20,839 nt of DNA from assembly GCA_036897625.1 (NCBI GenBank), contig JAYMTA010001269.1:1-20839 (forward strand). The letters run 5' to 3'. The position numbers and the translations under genes are program-made. The notes below the pieces were generated by a model. The model made no database searches, was not told the origin of the DNA, and worked only from the letters and a program-made list of their open reading frames with translations. This stretch comes from Pelargonium cotyledonis (lineage: Eukaryota; Streptophyta; Magnoliopsida; Geraniales; Geraniaceae). Shown here piece after piece: positions 1-8,879 of this stretch (its first letter is position 1; every line of letters begins with the position of its first letter).

Positions 1-599
1 TTTAAAAAAAAAAAAAGAGGTTCAAAATATATTAGACTCATCGGTACTAAAAATATAAACCGAAATGTTTAAAATAATATTTTTTTGAAAGGATATTTAG
101 TATAATTTTTTGATCCAATTTTAATATAAAATTATTCAATTCGAACTCATTTTTAAACTTTTTTTTTTTGAGTTTTAGCCCGCTTCATTCCAACTCAAAC
201 ACAAACAAAATAAATTTTTATTTTATAATTTTTATAAACTTATGTTATTATTTAAATTAATCATTTTTATCACAAGAGAAAAAAAATTTAGTCCGGGGTG
301 TTTTGGGAATAAAAAACATCTTTATATCCAATCCATCGTAATCTAAGGGGGGGCTTTGGATTGTTTTATCCATCATATGATGGATAAAAACCAAATATTA
401 GATTTCGAAATCCAATCCACCGTTATCGTCAAACGTTAGATATGATAATATGATGGATTTCAAAATCCAATCCACTCCTATATCACTGCGATTAAACGTC
501 GCCTAAATGAATTAAATTGTGTATAATTATAATAATTCAATAACCAAATTTTGTTTAATCATATGTGGGCAGAGATGAAACAATCTAGATCAAGACATT
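1..599. other. AT-rich spacer, no gene seen
   Basis: This is AT-rich, low-complexity DNA with short A and T runs and no convincing coding frame on either strand. The part from about 290 to 500 differs from the rest: it carries the phrase ATCCAATCCA three times (around 328, 411 and 463) and a long perfect palindrome, listed separately. That makes it look like a decayed short inverted-repeat element, but I could not define its ends or a target-site duplication. Confidence 0.5.
364..389. repeat. 26-bp perfect palindrome
   Basis: The sequence reads identically on both strands over 26 bases, centred on CATATG with arms TTTTATCCATCAT and ATGATGGATAAAA and no loop. The flanking ATCCAATCCA phrases partly extend the symmetry (GGATT to the left, AATCC to the right). 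This is typical of the core of a small foldback or MITE-like element, but no autonomous relative or terminal repeat can be assigned from this window. Confidence 0.75.
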
Positions 600-846
600 G
601 ATGGGAACTTATAAAATGTTTGGCGGTTTTAATTATTTAACTATGTAGGAAGTAGAGATAACTCATATGATTTAATTTGTCCGTCAAACAAATTAAATAA
701 AATACTTTATTCTTAAAACTCTCGCACAACTCTTGTGAGAGCTTATTGAAGACGAGAGCTCCACATTTTATTGCAGTCTTGTGTGGAATTCATTCTTCTT
801 GTCAAATTTCATCACCACCCATCAACCATAACAATGTTATCAAAAG
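600..846 (+). mobile_element. possible old Copia-type LTR relic with primer-site-like end
   Basis: A stretch starting near TGATGGGAACTTATAAAATG and ending near CATAACA is followed at about 833-850 by a sequence resembling the initiator-Met-tRNA primer-binding site that follows the 5' LTR in many plant Ty1/Copia elements, including the trailing AGCCAATT. A small hairpin lies at 721-741. I see no matching second LTR and no readable gag or pol, so if real this is a very old, heavily broken fragment. The boundaries are guesses. Confidence 0.22.
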
Positions 847-1185
847 CCAATTGTGTTGTTTCAATATGATGAATTAGAGACGTTATTGTACCCTGTCAGA
901 AGTAAGCGAATAAAAAATAACACAATTTATAATTTCATATATTTGTTGGTTGAGCACATAACCTATTATTGTAATTTGACAGTCAATGAACTTGTTAAAT
1001 GGTCAACCTTGCCCTATCTTTTTCATGGCCGATCACATTCTCTTAAGCTATTTTTTTTTCTTCAAAAAAGTTATATCCATAATTATTTGGTCACACTTTC
1101 ATAAAATACACGGACAAAGTCCATTTTACCTCATTGTATCAAAGAGAACTTTTGTAATAATTAATGTTATCCAACAAGCACCAAG

Positions 1186-1697
1186 GCCTTGTTTGTTACT
1201 CTACTTACTCCTTAAAAAAGGTGTCACATGTGATCGACGAGGCTGGTACCACATGCGATGTAGCTTGTTTGGTAAAAAAATCGATTTTGGCTCCTCTAAG
1301 TAGCAGAACAGTGAAAAACTCATTAAAGAAATTGTTTTGGTGCAGGAGCTAAACAACTCTTGTGAGGAACAATAGCTCATTTAATGAGCTAAACGGTCGA
1401 CCATTTTTGTTTTATGGTCGATCGTTTAATTTCATGTATGACTTTCAGGTAAAATATCTTCCAAAATGACTTTTAAGTAAAAAGTCAATGCAATAACGGT
1501 CGACCAAAAAAATAAAATAGTCGACTGGTTTATATTTTATCTCCTTACCGTTTTTTTTACGAAACAAATTTTTACAATCCATCTTCCTTACCGTCACACA
1601 TTTATCAAATATAACTAACTTTTAAAAGCACTTTCTTAAAGTTTTCACCCATACTTACGGCTTCTTTAAGTTTTGCAGTAGACTAAACAAACAAGCA
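1186..1697. mobile_element. MITE-like element with CTTGTTTGTT ends
   Basis: The left end reads GCCTTGTTTGTTACTCTACTT. The right end, read on the other strand, is GTGCTTGTTTGTTTAGTCTACT. Together they form imperfect terminal inverted repeats of about 20 bp around an AT-rich body of roughly 510 bp. The body carries a strong hairpin (1391-1427), a second copy of that arm at 1495-1506, and an AAAATGACTTTTAAGTAAAAAGTCA-like foldback, a style common in plant hAT-type MITEs. No transposase is present. The target-site duplication is unclear, so the family is inferred. Confidence 0.4.
1391..1427. repeat. hairpin with 14-bp arms
   Basis: Arms AAACGGTCGACCAT (1391-1404) and ATGGTCGATCGTTT (1414-1427) pair at 13 of 14 positions around a 9-base T-rich loop. 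The arm core AACGGTCGACCA recurs at 1495-1506. It lies inside the MITE-like element at 1186-1697. Confidence 0.7.
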
Positions 1698-1846
1698 CTG
1701 ACTAACGAAGAAGGGAGGGGCAAAAACGTTAAAGAATCAGTAACGAATTGTTTAATTTTAAGACAATCTTTATAAGGAAAAAGTTGCGTGCGGGTCTCAG
1801 TATAATTATGGAAGGGACAGCCGACGTGTAAAAAGATGACTGTGTG

Positions 1847-2011
1847 GCTCTAATAACCAGAGAGAAAGAGCAAAAAGAAGAGAGAAGGTGTCTTTTTTGG
1901 GGGGTTGGGTTTGGGGAAGAAATTGGTACCCACAAGGGTGGTGCTCTCATTTCTCCGGCGGATTGGCGGCGGCGGCGGTGGAGCTCCGCTCAGTTCTGGC
2001 CCCTCCGGGGC
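1847..2011 (+). promoter_or_regulatory. probable 5' leader of the LCR gene
   Basis: This segment starts purine-rich (GAGA-type runs near 1860-1890) and becomes GC-rich with CGG repeats near 1965-1980. It contains no ATG, so 2012 is the first start codon for a transcript beginning anywhere here. A weak TATA-like TTTATAAGG lies at about 1769-1777. The true transcription start cannot be fixed from sequence alone. Confidence 0.45.
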
Positions 2012-5000
2012 ATGGAAGGATTGGCCATGCTCAGGCAGCTCATCGGTCAGCTTCATGAGCTCTTGGAACTCTCTCCTCCTCCTCCTCCTCCTCCTCAACA
2101 TCAACTTCAACATCAACGTCTACTTCAGCCACCGCACTCGCAGCTGCTCCAGCACTTTCACCCCCGCGACAGGTTTTTCATCCCTGTCGATCTCTTTGGG
2201 CTTCTACAAAATTGTTCCTTTACTCACTGATTGTGCTCTGGGACCTAACATTTTCCTCTCTTCTTCGTACAAGCTGATGGCTTTTAATTTGTTCATTTTC
2301 TTGCTAGGTTTTATGATTTCATTACTGTTCTGGGTTCCTGGTTGACCTAGTTTTGTGAATTATGGGGTTTTAGGTATTGAATTGTTCGTTTGCTTGTTTG
2401 TGTGCTGTTCTGTCTCTGTTTTTGTCATCCCCTAATCACCTTCAATTTTGTTTGCATTGTGAATGAATGGCGCCGTTGTTGTTTCTCATCAATTAAGCTC
2501 TCTGTTCTTCTGTTCAATTTGTGTTTCTGTTACTATGTCAGCTGGTTGTGTGGTGGTGTTGTGATGCTAGTTTCAGTACTTTGTAAATTTGCTTCTTGTT
2601 GTGTTATTGGCTTTTTGCTGCTTTTGTTGTTTGTGGCTGTTTCCCTTTCTCCATTTTTCTACACTGGTACTTATTGGATGGTGTTTAATGCTCAATTTTG
2701 TACCCATCTTTTGAAGATTTGTAGTATTGCTCATTAATGTTGCCAATACAACTTCCTAATTTGTTTTTGAACATTTATAACCACATTTTATCTCTATGAC
2801 TACTTTACTAAATGGCATACTCATTCCTTTCTATAAGTAGCACAGTTAATCTGTCATTTTGACGCAAAAAGTTAAGGAACTCCTATAATGAAGATGGCTT
2901 GTAAGGTGTTACAGGAGAAAAAATCTCTGGGGTTATCAGTTATCACTAAGACTGAATAAATTATTGAGGCTCAGTTCAAGCTATACTTGGGAAACATGAT
3001 TGCAAGCATAGACAACACTCAGTAGGCTCTTGGTTTCTGGTGCAGTTCTTTCTTTTGTTTGTTGTTTGTTAGTTGAAAATGGTTTATGGAAAAGTGCATG
3101 CAGTTTCTACAGTCGGTTTGTACTCTCATCAAGTTTGCTTTTAGTAAACTAACAAAAACTTGCTTTAATGCCTTTTTTTTATGCCCATCCTATAGAAAGA
3201 AGAAAAAGTGAGAGGTTAAGCACTAGTTTTCCTGTAATAAGTAACTTGATTCCAGTCATCTTCATAATGACGTGAATATTTGTCTCATTGTGATTTAAGT
3301 ACTGAGCTAGTGATATGTATTATTCATGTGTTTCATCAATAATTGTAAATCTTCTCACCTGATTTTGTAATGCTTCCTTAAGTTTCTTTTATTGTGCATG
3401 CTTATTACTATATGTTTGGACATGCTATTGTCTAAGTGTATTGTTTGCCTTCTAATTTTTCTTACATTTTGGTTCCCCGCATGCATTTCACAATAGTCAA
3501 ACTTTGTTCTTCCACCGAGTGATCACTTCCAATTTTTGGTGCTCAAATTTGATGATTTTTCCTAATAAAGTTGCTAACTTGCTACACATGATTGTCCATA
3601 CCACATATTAACTTTCTTCTAGTGATTCCGCTAAATTGTGGATGTAGTTCTACCTCCATTATTATTATTATTATTATTATTATCTTTCCTTTTAAGTTTG
3701 TTTACCTTTTTTATTAAGATATTAAACTTTGCTTTAATGAAATGACAATTTACCATGCTTGGCAATTCCTTTAAGATACATAAAAAATCTCAATGTCGTA
3801 AAATTAATTTAATATAACATTTGTTTTCCTCCTTTATCTTCTAGCTACACCAACATCATTTCCTGATCAACTGTAACACATGTTAGTTCTCCTTTCTTTA
3901 AGCTATGCAAACATTCACTCTTGATTCTTCAGTTTCCACAGAATTTTCTTACATAGCTGTTGCTGTATGCTGCTTAAACTGATCTATAGGACTAGTAAAA
4001 TGAGAAGGAGGCTGTGACATGTTGATGCAGTTTCCTCTCATTGTTTAGTTGATGAAAGTTAAGATATTAGCTGTGTAAACCTAAATTTAATGTTCTAATT
4101 CTGATAGTTCTTGTTGTAGAAGTTGGTTCTTGTACTATAATTTATTATATTTATAAACTTGATACTATTTACATTGCAATGCATCACACATGATTCGTGA
4201 TATGCTTCTATGCCTTTATTGCTGTTGATGCCCCTATTTTGCTCTTTTACTATTGTCATTGGCTTTCAATGTGAGAATAAGTGCAGCATATCTATGTAGA
4301 GATTATATGAATGACACGGGTCACATTCTGCACAGATGGTGCTTACTCAACATTGACGACAGCTCTGTGGACGATTACTACGGTCTAGTAATGGCAGCTG
4401 GTAAATCTGAAAGTGTAAAGTCAATGGAACCTTACAAGCCTCCACCCATGAAAAAATCTAGAAAAGATCGAAACCGAGGGAAATTATCTGGAACTACAAC
4501 CACAGCTGAGATTATGGAACAGCAGATATGGAAAGAATTCCCTGAAGACCTTTTTGAAGCTGTCATTGCAAGGCTTCCCATTGCTACGTTTTTTCGCTTT
4601 CGTTCAGTTTGCAGGGAATGGAATTCTATGCTGAATTCTCAAAGCTTCTCTCAGCACTGTGCCCAAGTTCCACAAACCAGTCCCTGGTTTTACACCATCA
4701 CTCATGAAAATGTGAACTCTGGAGCCATGTATGACCCTTCCTCAAAAAAATGGCACCACCCTACCGTTTCTTGCTTGTCCACAAAGATGATTGTCTTGCC
4801 AGTAGCTTCAGCAGGTGGCCTGGTGTGCTTTTTGGATATCAGTCACAGAAATTTCTTCGTATGCAACCCTCTGACCCAAACTTTCAGGGAGTTGCCAGCA
4901 AGGTCGGTGAGGGTCTGGTCCCGTGTTGCTGTGGGGATGACTCTGAACGGGAAGTACACCAGTGGGGGCTACAAGATCCTTTGGGTGGGTTGTGATGGTG

Positions 5001-5581
5001 AATATGAAGTTTACGACTCAATGAAAAACTCTTGGATCCGTCCCGGAAGCATGCCATCTAGTATTAAGCTGCCAGTATCATTGAACTTCCGGTCACAGGC
5101 AGTTTCCATAGAGAACACACTCTATTTCATGCATTCAGATCCTGAAGGAGTTTTATCCTACAATATGGATACTGGGGTCTGGCAGCAGTATATAATCCCG
5201 GTCCCGCTGCACCTTACTGATTACACCCTTGCAGAGAGTGGGGGGCAGATCATGCTAGTGGGATTGCTCACAAAGAATGCCGCCACGTGTGTGTGCATAT
5301 GGGAGCTGCAAAAGATGACACTCTTGTGGAAGGAGGTTGACAGAATGCCAAACATATGGTGCTTGGAGTTTTACGGAAAGCACGTTAGGATGACATGCTT
5401 GGGCAACAAAGGTTTGCTCATGTTGTCATTGAGATCGAGACAGATGAATCGACTAGTTACTTACAATGTAGTGAGCAGGGAATGGCTCAAGGTTCCAGGG
5501 TGCATGGTCCCTCGTGGCAGAAAGCGGCAGTGGATAGCTTGTGGCACCGCCTTTTACCCGTCCTTGACTGCCACAGCTTGA
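2012..5581 (+). CDS. LCR: F-box/kelch-type protein, miR394-regulated LCR orthologue
   Basis: Two exons are predicted, 2012-2172 and 4336-5581. They join an AG| to |A split arginine codon and give 468 residues, close to Arabidopsis LCR (about 467). The start is the first ATG of the leader and opens MEGLAMLRQLIGQL, as in the family. A proline run and a Gln/His-rich stretch follow (about 35-52), then a basic KKSRKDR region (93-99). The F-box spans about 118-163 (WKEFPEDLFEAVIARLP, then RFRSVCREWN). A kelch-like/FBA beta-propeller fills the rest, including GLLTKNAATCVCIWELQKM and a VPRGRKRQWIACGTAF tail. F-box proteins of this kind bind SKP1 and recruit targets to SCF ubiquitin ligases; LCR acts in leaf and shoot-meristem development. 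A miR394 site lies in the coding region. The gene looks intact. Identification rests on remembered homologues. Confidence 0.93.
2064..2118 (+). repeat. CTC/CAT triplet repeat in LCR exon 1
   Basis: A run of CTC/CCT triplets (about 2073-2095) followed by CAACATCAA-type repeats encodes the Pro-rich and Gln/His-rich low-complexity stretch of the LCR N-terminus. Length variation is expected between species and does not touch the F-box. Confidence 0.7.
2173..4335 (+). other. long LCR intron (2163 bp)
   Basis: The donor is GACAG|GTTTTT and the acceptor TCTGCACAG|ATGG. The joined frame restores the expected family sequence (HPRD-R-WCLLN). The intron is T-rich on the coding strand, as plant introns are. 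It contains open stretches such as 2390-2737 that I regard as chance. The only structured feature I see is the ATT microsatellite near its middle. Confidence 0.88.
3658..3683. repeat. (ATT)n microsatellite
   Basis: About eight and a half uninterrupted ATT units lie within the LCR intron. This is a simple sequence repeat likely to vary in length between individuals. Confidence 0.9.
5332..5351 (+). promoter_or_regulatory. miR394 target site in LCR coding sequence
   Basis: The 20 bases GGAGGTTGACAGAATGCCAA pair with miR394 (remembered as UUGGCAUUCUGUCCACCUCC) at 19 of 20 positions. The single mismatch is opposite miRNA position 14, outside the seed and the cleavage centre. Slicing would be expected between 5341 and 5342. 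The site overlaps codons 386-392 (KEVDRMP), which are conserved in the family. This is the known switch by which mobile miR394 restricts LCR in shoot meristem and leaf. Confidence 0.93.
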
Positions 5582-6110
5582 TTCAGCTTCCATTCATATT
5601 TCCAGCAGAATTGACTTGCCGGAGATGGGAGTTCTCAGTTCGGTAGTGCCTCATGCTTAGTTAGCTGCAAGCTTTTGCTGCTAGTTCTTTATTTGTTTTA
5701 TTGAAGTTCATGGTTCACCATGGGATTTATGATGTTTAACTTTCCTTGTCATGTACAAACATGCACAAATAACTTTGATTTTAGGAGACAATATTTGCCA
5801 CTTAGCCTTGTCAAATTTGTATCATATTGTTTAAAGTTAGAGAGACAACCAATAGTGTCATTGTAATGAGTTCATGAAGAATCATTGGATTCTAGAAGAC
5901 AGTATTTGCCACTTTGATTTTAGAGGGGCTTCAGTCATGAAGAATCTTGTTTTGCAGGTTAAGTTCCGGAAAACGAGTAGGAAGTTTAGTCCTGTAGTTA
6001 AATCCCGAAACCCAATTACTTTAGATCTTGAAGAACTAAGGCCGGAGAAGGTTATTCCATATGTACTAATGTATACGGTTCGCGTATTAAACATACGATG
6101 GAACAAAAAA
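5582..6110 (+). other. LCR 3' UTR and convergent spacer
   Basis: T-rich sequence after the LCR stop fits a 3' UTR ending somewhere between about 5700 and 5870; no perfect AATAAA is present on this strand. A 30-bp segment (about 5774-5803) recurs imperfectly at about 5884-5914. The spacer is shared with the convergent RAMP4 transcript, whose 3' end probably lies near 6110. Confidence 0.5.
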
Positions 6111-6132
6111 GAAACAGCACAAGACTGTGTCT

Positions 6133-6138
6133 TTTATT
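6133..6138 (-). terminator. poly(A) signal of RAMP4 gene
   Basis: On the minus strand this is a perfect AATAAA, about 150 bases after the RAMP4 stop codon. That is a suitable distance for the plant near-upstream polyadenylation element. The transcript would then end near 6110, tail to tail with the LCR transcript. Confidence 0.5.
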
Positions 6139-6290
6139 CGGGATTATCACTGAGTTCTTCACGTGTATCACTGATCTAGTAAATGAAATACTATGAGTTT
6201 ACTACAGGCTAACAGAAGAAACAAGTATATGTATGAGACAACACGAGGCTTTCTGCTGCCATCGCTCAAGATCAAGATCAGTGTTTACAG

Positions 6291-7429
6291 TTAAGCCATA
6301 CTTGCTGCCGTCCTTATTATCTGAAACAGAGCTGTCACAAAGATAAAGAATGGCATCAGTAGATCATGTAAATGAGAATAAGAAACTAAATTTTAATCTC
6401 GGTTTACAAAGTATGGGTTTGATCCCATCAGTACAAAGAGGCAACCAGGAAATAGAATCGTGTTATTGACTAGATAAACACAATGAAATATGGAAAGAAG
6501 GAAACACGGGGAGAGGCTTACATGATCCAATTACAACAAAGATGAAGAACCCGAGCAGAACAGGGCCAACAGGATACTCCTTTCCCTGTTTAGTGGTAGT
6601 TTCAGGCACTGCTCCTCTCTTTGTGATGTTCTTCTCAAACTTGTACACCTTCCTATTTGCAAGACGCCTTGACGTTGTCTATAAAAAAGACCAACAAATA
6701 CAATATTGTTAGGAGAAAGAAGCCATCAGCAAGGAAAAGGATTAACCATACTACATCTTGGGTCAGACATGAATATAAATAAATTCTTCAGCAATTAAAT
6801 AAAACAAATTATATGGTAGGATGTAATGCTCAGTTTTCTTTTCACACAGCTCTGGTTACAACAATGGAATCAACTTTTTGGCCTTATAGATGAAATCGGC
6901 TCTAATCAACATAGCGTGGGATAGAGACTCAGAAATCATGGAACAAATAGGATTCTTTTAGCATACTATGTAATGCAAAGCCTAGCATAATATTTATAAA
7001 AGCATTACACAATTCAAATTACAACAAAGTCAATGTCAGATCATAGCAGTGCCTAGGAGAACATAAGAGCAATCCATCTGGTCTCTCTCTCTCTGAATAT
7101 GTATAAACAATTTTGCCGAGAACAGCACCAAATGCACGAAACTGATTGATTCAAATCTGCAATTCTAGTATGCAAATTAAACAATTTTAACATTTCTGAA
7201 ACCAAATTGAACACATTGTAAATAAAATGTTAAATTTTAGCAAGATCATATACGATGCTAATGTATGAGTCGCGTCTTAGACCTAAATGCATTATCAGCA
7301 CAGTAGATTCATAAAAGATGAATTCGAAAACAAGAACAAAAAAATTGCAGATCAGATCCGATCAGAAACAGATGAAACACCGGCAACATTTCAGTGAGAT
7401 GAAGACGAAGAGAATGATAAAAATACCAT
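6291..7429 (-). CDS. RAMP4: RAMP4/SERP1 ribosome-associated ER membrane protein
   Basis: Three coding pieces are predicted: 7427-7429 (the ATG alone), 6522-6678 and 6291-6331. Splice sites are ATG|GTATTT, TTTTTATAG|ACAACG, GGATCAT|GTAAGC and GTGACAG|CTCTG. They give 66 residues: a basic N-terminus (MTTSRRLANRK), the family signature KFEKNITKRG (14-23) with VPETTTK, then one tail-anchor-like membrane helix (about 38-59, PVGPVLLGFFIFVVIGSSL) and a short FQIIRTA tail. RAMP4/SERP1 is a tail-anchored protein of the Sec61 translocon that associates with ribosomes and nascent membrane proteins during ER stress. The usual plant tail has two extra glycines before MA, as I remember it; here it ends TAASMA. 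The gene is convergent with LCR. Its small exons and family match make the call firm. Confidence 0.93.
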
Positions 7430-7594
7430 GATTCCGAGGAAGATCCGGTGGCTGGAAACGGGTCGGAGCACGAAAGCGACGGAGAAATGCAGGTAGTTTT
7501 ACCAATCGATCCCTTCCGGCAAGCTCGCCTCTCTCTGACTCTCACCTGAATGAAAACTCTGGCCTGCTGCTTTCAAAAACCACCTCTCCTTCAA

Positions 7595-7602
7595 TTTATA
7601 TA
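7595..7602 (-). promoter_or_regulatory. TATA box of RAMP4 promoter
   Basis: On the minus strand this reads TATATAAA, about 166 bases before the start codon. It predicts a leader of about 135 bases, within which I see no earlier ATG. An ACGT-core CCACGTC lies at 7644-7650 and a CCAAT box (minus strand) at 7675-7679. These are suggestive of bZIP/NF-Y control, but the spacing does not match the ER stress element consensus. Confidence 0.6.
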
Positions 7603-7679
7603 CTCCTGATATGTTGATACTGTCCCCGAGCTGTATGGTTCCACCACGTCTTGTGGGACACTTGTCCGTAGGTGATTGG

Positions 7680-8089
7680 CTTTCATCACCTATGCTAGCG
7701 ACATTAACAGCTTAAATCCGGACGTAATTTCTTTTTTTGTCTCTTATGAAAGAAACTAAAATAGTAGTAATAAATAATATAACTGAATAAAATCCAACAA
7801 GAATACAAATTTAAGAATTTAGCTTACTCTTAATTCGTCATCATTGTCTTCTTTAAATACCTTATCCACTAACATACATATTAGCATTCAATTGTTGTAC
7901 TTGAAAGAGATTGGAGAGGTATAATGGGTTGGGTATTTTGTGGTGCTCAACTAATAAACAAAAAACTTACGGTCTCGAGACCTACAAACATGCATGTATG
8001 GTTCGTTAGACAGTGGATTAAAATTCAAGGTATGTACAACGTATTCAAACAGCGAGCAAAATAAAAGCTTGCACCCAACAACAATGGAG
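7680..8089. other. spacer between RAMP4 promoter and J-gene 3' end
   Basis: AT-rich sequence without a convincing frame or repeat. It must hold the distal RAMP4 promoter and whatever 3' end the J-domain gene still has. I see nothing else here. Confidence 0.5.
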
Positions 8090-8879
8090 TTATAGTTCTA
8101 TTCTATAGACAATGGAGAAAACAAGAGACCCATTTTTTTGTCTTCGCATCCCGACTTCTCTAGGGTCCAAGTGCCGATGAAACACTGTCTTGAAGCCAGC
8201 AACATTGACAGGGGGAGCAAGCAAAAGCAACAACCAGTTGTTCATTATAATTTTCAGCTACTTCTACAAGGCCATATATATATGTATAGCTTCATCTGAT
8301 GTCATATACCAGCTTTCCGCGCCAAAAAGCGCGTGAGTTGATGATCTTGTGTTTGCCTATTCTGAAGTCGCCGTGAGTTTTTAAGATACCCCAGCCAACC
8401 CAGTTCACTACTGGTGTTCATGTTGGGCCAACTGATCACGCAGTGAATCATGGCATAATATGAAGGAATCCCATTGTCATTATCATATGCAGACAAAAAC
8501 CGGTTAACTTCAAAAGACTTATCAGTTCGATCCAGGCCAAAATCATGTAAATCTGAATCCAGAACATTAATGCACATTGATTCCAAGATTTTGCAATCAA
8601 CATCAGTAATATAAGTGCCAGAAGAAGACTTGATGGAAGGAGCGTTATGAATTGCATCCGCCAAGCTTGTAATCATCAAGATTTCTCGTATGCCTGCTGA
8701 ACCACAGTTGCAGCTTGAGCAGCATTTGCAGCACCAGTGTTCCTGGAGAATGGACCCTACTGGAAATTGGTTTGGCTATACAAATTTGAACCAACAAACC
8801 CACCCAACCCGACTTTTGGAGACACCACATTATTCCTTCCTTGGTGACTTGTGCCGTTACTACCTGCTTGATTTGATTT
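8090..8879 (-). pseudogene. decayed C-terminal half of J-domain/DUF3444 gene
   Basis: The frame of the J-protein half runs on past a TAG at 8880-8882 with family-like sequence (GLGGFVGSNLYSQTNFQ, a second TAG at 8757-8759, then GPFSRNTGAANAAQAATVVQ). After about 8678 the usual charged linker is missing. A DUF3444-like piece resumes in another frame at about 8680-8370 (SINV-like INVLDSDLHDFGLDRTDKSF, NGIPSYYAMIHCVIS). A frameshifted remnant (GDFRIGKHKI) follows near 8360. A last piece at about 8270-8140 keeps EVAENYNE and AGFKTVFHRHLDPREV, the usual DUF3444 end. At least two stops, one or more frame changes and two internal losses are visible. This is clear decay of a host gene. The N-terminal half upstream is a separate entry. 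Confidence 0.8.

Noticed and set aside
1850-2116. Minus-strand Arg-rich frame over the LCR leader and exon 1
   Set aside because: It is the antisense shadow of CGG/CTC repeats and of the real exon 1.
2390-2737. Open frame of 115 codons on + inside the LCR intron
   Set aside because: It is Cys/Leu/Phe-rich because the intron is T-rich, and it lies between well-supported splice sites.
4253-4335. N-terminal extension of the LCR second exon as a one-exon protein
   Set aside because: It lacks an ATG at its start and the family sequence begins at WCLLN. The AG acceptor at 4335 joins cleanly to exon 1.
5874-6179. Open frame of about 100 codons on + after LCR
   Set aside because: It overlaps the LCR 3' region and the RAMP4 3' UTR, contains the local duplication, and its protein resembles no family I know.
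7644-7679. ER stress response element (CCAAT-N9-CCACG) in the RAMP4 promoter
   Set aside because: A CCAAT box and an ACGT core are both present, but the gap is about 25 bases and the orientation does not match the consensus, so I do not call an ERSE.
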